Source of the DNA: Rhodomicrobium sp. Az07
GTDB lineage: Bacteria; Pseudomonadota; Alphaproteobacteria; Rhizobiales; Rhodomicrobiaceae
NCBI RefSeq assembly: GCF_018619475.1
Contig: NZ_JAHFZG010000002.1
Span: 1 to 64,000, forward strand
Length of the DNA stretch: 64,000 nucleotides
Direction: 5' to 3'
Below the pieces are notes generated by a model. It searched no databases, was not told the origin of the DNA, and saw only the letters and a program-made list of their open reading frames with translations. The translations under genes and the position numbers were made by a program. Positions 59,754 through 64,000 of the stretch are shown here, piece after piece (positions within the stretch are counted from its first letter, which is position 1; each line of letters starts with the position of its first letter).

Positions 59754-60626
59754 TCACCGCGAAAACGCAGGCGTGGCTATACTCGTCTCGACTGCCGAAA
59801 CCTGGGCGGCGAGGCTGTCGAGCGCATCCGCGAGCATCGGTCCGCCGCATGTCGTGAAGCGCTCGGGGATGACAATGCGGCGCGCAAGCGGATACAGCTT
59901 TTGCAGCGCGGGATGCACGAGCAGCGCTTCGCCCTGATCCTGCGGCCGATCACGAACATTTGTCACGAGTATGAAGTCGGGCCGCGCCATCACGATGGCT
60001 TCCAGCGACGCGAAGCCGCCATGAGCAAGGCCCATGTCTCCGGCGGCATTCGCGAGACCGGCCGCAGCCAGCAGCGACGTCGTCAGCGACTCCCCGCCGA
60101 ACACCCAGCCACGCCGGGACACGGCAAGCACACGCGGATGCGTACGAGAGGCGGCGGCTTGGGCGCGCGCCAGCGCGGCGTCGATCCGCGCGATGTGCGG
60201 CTCCGCGCGTTCGGGATGGCCGACGAGGGCGGCCATGCGGCGGAGTTCCGCTTTCGCGTCGTCGAGAGAGCGGGCGACGTCGAACTCCGCAACGGGCACG
60301 CCCTTCGCTTTCAGCATCTGCCGCGTGGCGAGCTTGGTAAAACGCCCCGCGAGCACAAGGTCGGGTTCCGCGACGAGCGCGTCCTCCGCCCCGCCGGACA
60401 TCTTCGGGAAAGCACGCGCTTCCTTCGCGAGCCAGCTTTGCGAGGCGTCGCGCGAGTAGGGGCTGAGGCCGGCGATCTGGTCGCTGTCGGCGAGCGTGAG
60501 AAGAAGCTGGTCGGTGCAAAGGTTGATGGAAACGATGCGGCGCGGGGCGTCGGCGGCGCGCGCGGACGCGAGTGAGGCGACGAGCAGCACGCAGGCGGCG
60601 AAAATGCGGATCACGGCGCGACCCAC
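59754..60626 (-). CDS. btuF: BtuF-like periplasmic cobalamin-binding protein
   Basis: BtuF is the periplasmic binding protein that delivers vitamin B12 to BtuCD. The protein is 290 aa with a signal peptide (MGRAVIRIFAACVLLVASLASARA). The type III binding fold is shown by PRRIVSINLCTDQLLLTLAD, the LSPYSRDASQSW region and GFASLEAIVMARPDFILVTN. The start overlaps the btuD stop by 16 bases. The gene order btuC-btuD-btuF behind a cobalamin riboswitch supports B12 rather than heme or iron as substrate. Confidence 0.85.
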   Translation of the reverse strand: MGRAVIRIFAACVLLVASLASARAADAPRRIVSINLCTDQLLLTLADSDQIAGLSPYSRDASQSWLAKEARAFPKMSGGAEDALVAEPDLVLAGRFTKLATRQMLKAKGVPVAEFDVARSLDDAKAELRRMAALVGHPERAEPHIARIDAALARAQAAASRTHPRVLAVSRRGWVFGGESLTTSLLAAAGLANAAGDMGLAHGGFASLEAIVMARPDFILVTNVRDRPQDQGEALLVHPALQKLYPLARRIVIPERFTTCGGPMLADALDSLAAQVSAVETSIATPAFSR

Positions 60627-61390
60627 GGCACCAGCACCGGCGCGCCGTCATGCTCGGCCCGAAACGCGCCGATGTGGAAGGCATGCGCCAGCACCTCGGG
60701 CGACAGCGCGGCGGCAGGCGCCCCCGCTTCGATGAGGCGTCCGTCTTTCAGCACAAGCACGCGATCGGCGAACCGCGCCGCGAGTCCGAGATCGTGCGTC
60801 ACCACGAGCACCAGCGCACCGCCGAGCGCCGTCTCACGCAGAAGCGCCATAACGTCGAGCTGGTAGCGCGGGTCGAGCGAAGCGATAGGCTCGTCCGCCA
60901 GCACGACCGGGGCTTCCACCGCGAGCACGCGGGCAAGCGCCACGCGCGCCTTTTCGCCGCCGGAAAGCTCGGTCACGGGGCGGTCGGCGAGCGCGCCGAG
61001 ATCGGCGGCGGCGATGGCGCGGGCGACGGCTTCGGCGTCGCGTCGCGGAAGGTTCGCGGGATCGGTCGCGCCGTGCGGATAGCGGCCGAGCGCCACCACG
61101 TCGCGCACCGGCAGCGGCCAATGCACCGCGTGGCCCTGCGGCAGATAGGCGAAGCGAAGCGCGCGCTCGCGGATCGACAGCGCGGCCGCATCGCCGCCGC
61201 CGACACGGATTTCGCCCCGCGACGGCACCAGCCCCGCGAGCGCGCGAAGCAGCGTCGTCTTGCCCGCACCGTTCGGCCCGATCACGGCGGCGAGGCAGCC
61301 GCGCGGCAGGTCGAAGGAAACACCCGCAATGAGATCGCGCGCGCCGAGCCGGACGCCGAGGCCGCGCGCCGAGAGATAAGCCGCGCTCAT
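60611..61390 (-). CDS. btuD: BtuD-like ABC transporter ATP-binding protein
   Basis: This is a 259-aa ATPase of the FecE/BtuD type. Walker [15 protein letters not shown] is near residues 37-50, the LSGGEKARVALARVLA signature near 136-151 and the Walker B region APVVLADEPIASLD near 154-167. VVTHDLGLAARFADRVLVL supplies the switch histidine. It overlaps the btuC stop by four bases and the btuF start by 16, so the three are translationally coupled. Confidence 0.9.
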   Translation of the reverse strand: MSAAYLSARGLGVRLGARDLIAGVSFDLPRGCLAAVIGPNGAGKTTLLRALAGLVPSRGEIRVGGGDAAALSIRERALRFAYLPQGHAVHWPLPVRDVVALGRYPHGATDPANLPRRDAEAVARAIAAADLGALADRPVTELSGGEKARVALARVLAVEAPVVLADEPIASLDPRYQLDVMALLRETALGGALVLVVTHDLGLAARFADRVLVLKDGRLIEAGAPAAALSPEVLAHAFHIGAFRAEHDGAPVLVPWVAP

Positions 61391-62409
61391 GAGAGACCGC
61401 CCGTCAGCGAGCGGCGGTCGCGCACGATCAGATAAAGAAAGAACGGCACGCCGATGATCGCGGTCAACACGCCGACTTTTATATCCGTTGTCGCCGGTAT
61501 GAGGCGCACGGCGATGTCCGCCGCCAGAAGCAGCGCCGCGCCGATGGCCGCGCTCGGCAGCAGCAGCCGCGCCGGGTCGTACCCGAGGAGCGGGCGCGCA
61601 AGATGCGGCGCAACGAGGCCGATAAAGCCGATAGTGCCGGATACAGCCACCGCTCCGCCGACGCCGAGCGCTACACCCGCGATCACCGCGAGCCGCAGCC
61701 GCCCCACATCCACGCCAAGGCTTTGCGCAGCCTCTTCGCCGAGACTCAACGTGCGAAGCGCGTTGCGATTGGCGAAGAGGATCGCCGCGCCCGCCAATAT
61801 GAAGGGCAGCGCCAGCGCGACATGCTGGAAGCTCCGGTCTTCGAGCGAGCCGAGCAGCCAGAAGGTGATTTCAAGCGCGGCATAAGGGTTCGGCGCGAGG
61901 TTGACCGCGAGCGAGGTTCCAGCGCCCGCCAGCGCCGACAGCGCGAGGCCCGCGAGGATGAGGATCAGCAGATTTGCGTTGCGCCCCGCCACCGCGAGCA
62001 GCACGAAAACGGACACGAACGCCGCCGCGATGGCTGCCACCGGCAGCGCGAAGGACAGCGCGTCGGCCAACCCCGTGGCGATCACCACCACCGCGCCGAA
62101 CGCCGCCGCCTGCGGCGCGCCGAACAGAGCGGGCGAGGCGAGCGGATTGCGCAACAGCCCTTGCAGCGCCGCGCCGGAAAGCCCGAGAATCGCCCCGATG
62201 GCCAGCGCCAGCACCGCGCGCGGCAGGCGGATTTCCTGCACGATGATGCGATGCGGCTCGGTGCCCGCGCCGAACAGCGCAGCCGTAACCGTGTCAGGCG
62301 CAAGCGCGACCGGCCCCGCGCCCAGCGAAAGCACGGCCAGCAGCGCCGCCAGCGAAAAGAGCGCCAGTGTCGCCACCGGCCATCGGCGGCGCGGCGCGTG
62401 CTCGGCCAC
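61387..62409 (-). CDS. btuC: BtuC-like ABC transporter permease
   Basis: This is a FecCD-family permease of about 340 aa with about ten membrane segments, starting with PVATLALFSLAALLAVLSLG. Motifs: RLPRAVLALAIGAILGLSGA with the following LQGLLRNPLASPALFGA, and GTIGFIGLVAPHLARPLLG. The open frame extends into the riboswitch, so translation must begin after 62483. GTG at 62409 is the only normal in-frame start I see there; it lacks a good ribosome site, and an ATT behind GGAGG is a rarer possibility. Uptake of cobalamin is inferred from the riboswitch. Confidence 0.88.
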   Translation of the reverse strand: MAEHAPRRRWPVATLALFSLAALLAVLSLGAGPVALAPDTVTAALFGAGTEPHRIIVQEIRLPRAVLALAIGAILGLSGAALQGLLRNPLASPALFGAPQAAAFGAVVVIATGLADALSFALPVAAIAAAFVSVFVLLAVAGRNANLLILILAGLALSALAGAGTSLAVNLAPNPYAALEITFWLLGSLEDRSFQHVALALPFILAGAAILFANRNALRTLSLGEEAAQSLGVDVGRLRLAVIAGVALGVGGAVAVSGTIGFIGLVAPHLARPLLGYDPARLLLPSAAIGAALLLAADIAVRLIPATTDIKVGVLTAIIGVPFFLYLIVRDRRSLTGGLS

Positions 62410-62482
62410 CGTTACGGCCGAATCCGTATGGGGAACCTGTAAAATGACATCCTCCGCCGACCCGCCGCCGCACGTTACGTTG

Positions 62483-62659
62483 AAGCGCCGGCCGGTCTCC
62501 TGGCTCGCGGGTCGTGGCCGCCACCGCCTTCCCGAACGCTCGCGTTCAGTGGCTTCGATGTCGGCTCGCCGCTTACAGTTGCGGGGGCAGCCGCGGAATT
62601 GGGATCGAACGACCCTCACCGCGTTCCCGTTTCACCCGCTTGCGCGGGCACCGGCGCTT
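62483..62659 (-). ncRNA. cobalamin (AdoCbl) riboswitch
   Basis: On the minus strand the landmarks appear in order: GGGTGAAACGGGAA, GCTGCCCCCGCAACTGTAAG, GCCACTG, GGGAAGGC and the B12 box AGCCAGGAGACCGGCC. The outer P1 stem pairs AAGCGCCGG (5') with CCGGCGCTT (3'), both perfect. The element ends about 70 nt before the likely btuC start. High B12 should lower btuCDF expression. Confidence 0.95.
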
Positions 62660-62725
62660 GACGCGGACTATCATAAAGGGAAAGCGGCGGCAATGCGACG
62701 GGCTTCGCGTCGCGCGGTGGGGCGA

Positions 62726-63598
62726 TTACGCGAGACGCACACTGCTTGAACGCGGCACGGCAGCGGCGCTCCAATGCCGGACGCCGTGGCGCAGGATTTC
62801 CGCGCATGTCGCGGGCGGCATGTCCGGCGGCACCGCCTGCCCGAGAAACGCGAGCGCCTGCCACAAGAGGCCGCTGTCGGCGGGCGTGGGCAGTTCCCGC
62901 GCGTGCGTCTGCTTCGAAAGCTTGCTGCCGTCGGCGTTGAGCGCGAGCGGCAGATGCATATAGCGCGGGGTCGGTAGGCCGAGCAGCCGTTGCAGCGCGA
63001 TCTGCCGCGCCGTGTTGTCGAGGAGATCAGCGCCGCGCACGACATCGGTCACGCCCTGAAAGGCATCGTCTACCACCACGGCGAGCTGATAGGCGAACAG
63101 CCCGTCGCGGCGCTGCACGACGAAATCGCCCACGGTCTCGGCGACGTCCTCCCGCTGCGGGCCGAAGACGCGGTCGTAGAATTCCACGACGCCATCCGCC
63201 ACGCGAAGACGCATGGCGGCATCGTCGCGCGGAGCGGTGAAGGCGCGGCATGTGCCGGGATAGACCGCGCTGTCGATCCGCGCGAGTTCGGCGCGTGAGC
63301 AGCGGCACCAAAACACTTTGCCGCCCAGCCGGAGCGCATCCAGCGCCGCGCGATAGGCTTCAAGCCGCGTCGACTGAAACAACACGCCGCCATCCCATTC
63401 GAAACCATACGCGGCGAGCTGGTCGAGGATGCGCCGCGCCGCCCCCGGCATCTCGCGTAGCGGGTCGATGTCTTCCATGCGCACGAGCCAGCGGCCAGCG
63501 GCGGCGCGCGCATCGCAATAGCTCGCCACCGCAGCGACGAGCGAGCCGAAATGCAAGGGCCCCGTGGGCGAGGGCGCGAAGCGGCCGACATAGGTCAT
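62726..63598 (-). CDS. gluQ: glutamyl-Q tRNA(Asp) synthetase
   Basis: GluQ attaches glutamate to the queuosine base at position 34 of tRNA-Asp. The protein is 290 aa, about the size of GluQRS and lacking the anticodon-binding part of full GluRS. The HIGH-type motif is PSPTGPLHFGSLVAA, the KMSKS-type motif GSKLSKQ. Zinc ligands show as WCRCSRAEL and YPGTCR. It starts MTYVGRFAPSPTG at 63598 and ends just before the riboswitch, so it may precede btuCDF in the same direction but is probably a separate unit. Confidence 0.95.
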   Translation of the reverse strand: MTYVGRFAPSPTGPLHFGSLVAAVASYCDARAAAGRWLVRMEDIDPLREMPGAARRILDQLAAYGFEWDGGVLFQSTRLEAYRAALDALRLGGKVFWCRCSRAELARIDSAVYPGTCRAFTAPRDDAAMRLRVADGVVEFYDRVFGPQREDVAETVGDFVVQRRDGLFAYQLAVVVDDAFQGVTDVVRGADLLDNTARQIALQRLLGLPTPRYMHLPLALNADGSKLSKQTHARELPTPADSGLLWQALAFLGQAVPPDMPPATCAEILRHGVRHWSAAAVPRSSSVRLA

Positions 63599-64000
63599 GC
63601 GCGTTTTTCCATCAGTGCCGGGACGGGCGCAAGCCTCCGTGCACGCTCACGTCATCAGGCATAGCGACCGGCGGCGGCGACGACATGAATGCGAATAACG
63701 GGGATTACCTAAACCCAAGGTGGAAAACCTTCGCGCTCCGGTTGCGCTTCGCGGTTAATCCAATTAGGCAGACCGTGTTAACTGTCGCGCTTTCGTTCAT
63801 CGAGTTCGGTCGCATGTCGATGTTGTTTTTTAGATCAGGCGTAGTCGGGGAGGCGCGATACGCCATCCGACCACCAGTCGGCGCATCGTCCCGCCGGAAC
63901 CGGCCCCGCGCCGCATTCTCTCATACGAAATCGCGCGGTCACGCTGGGCGGGCTCGCTTGCGCCACCCGCCAAACCATACTGCATGCAGCCCCACAATCC
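63599..64000. other. 402-bp terminal stretch, no gene seen
   Basis: This stretch holds the upstream region of gluQ. I see no reading frame with family similarity and no RNA gene. It runs to the window edge. Confidence 0.4.

Overview
The window is about 64 kb of GC-rich chromosome from an alphaproteobacterium, most likely a purple non-sulfur phototroph of the Hyphomicrobiales. The evidence is a bchE gene for anaerobic bacteriochlorophyll synthesis, the hopanoid genes hpnN and hpnO, the Hyphomicrobiales-like gene order lnt / XRE regulator / metK / trmB, an HDAC-xseB-dxs string, Irr-type iron boxes before bfd-bfr, and a class II (B12) ribonucleotide reductase. A Rhodomicrobium-like organism is my best guess, but this is inference. 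I see no rRNA, tRNA or CRISPR array.

Layout. 1-5372 is the right part of a Tn7-like transposon (tnsA-tnsB-tnsC, then a decayed piece that resembles a conjugative relaxase). It sits at the classical attTn7 site, 24 bp past the stop codon of glmS. 5397-12562 (minus strand) holds glmS, a COG0523 metal-chaperone GTPase behind a Zur-like box, glmU, a neutral zinc metallopeptidase and malonyl-CoA decarboxylase, facing a GntR regulator. 13608-21080 holds secreted proteins, a polysaccharide deacetylase, and a compact plus-strand run ygfZ / tag / HD hydrolase / FAD oxidase, followed by an AT-richer methyltransferase. 21726-28667 is a plus-strand run for fatty-acid type metabolism (acyl-CoA dehydrogenase, enoyl-CoA hydratase, SDR, HDAC-like deacetylase), then xseB and dxs. 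28842-30624 is iron storage (bfd, bfr) and a carbonic anhydrase. 30858-34727 has a CAP lipoprotein, kup, a broken IS630 transposase and an unknown gene. 34817-44565 carries nrdJ, trmB, metK, an XRE regulator, lnt and an unknown membrane protein. 44706-46891 is the CIRCE-groES-groEL unit with its terminator. 46914-53157 holds mepA, hpnO, a DUF2147 protein and hpnN. 53657-59263 holds a TROVE (Ro60-like) protein, cobF, a dipicolinate-synthase-A-like dehydrogenase and bchE. 59754-62659 is btuCDF behind a cobalamin riboswitch, and gluQ closes the window.

How the genes fit together. A cobalamin thread runs through the right half: B12 uptake (btuCDF with riboswitch), B12 synthesis (cobF), and two B12-dependent enzymes (NrdJ and BchE). 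cobF lies downstream of and co-directional with bchE, separated from it by an unusual NAD-dehydrogenase-like gene whose role I cannot assign. This trio, with the TROVE RNA-binding protein next to it, is the most interesting uncharacterised grouping here. The Tn7-like element is the clearest mobile DNA; its cargo and left end lie outside the window.
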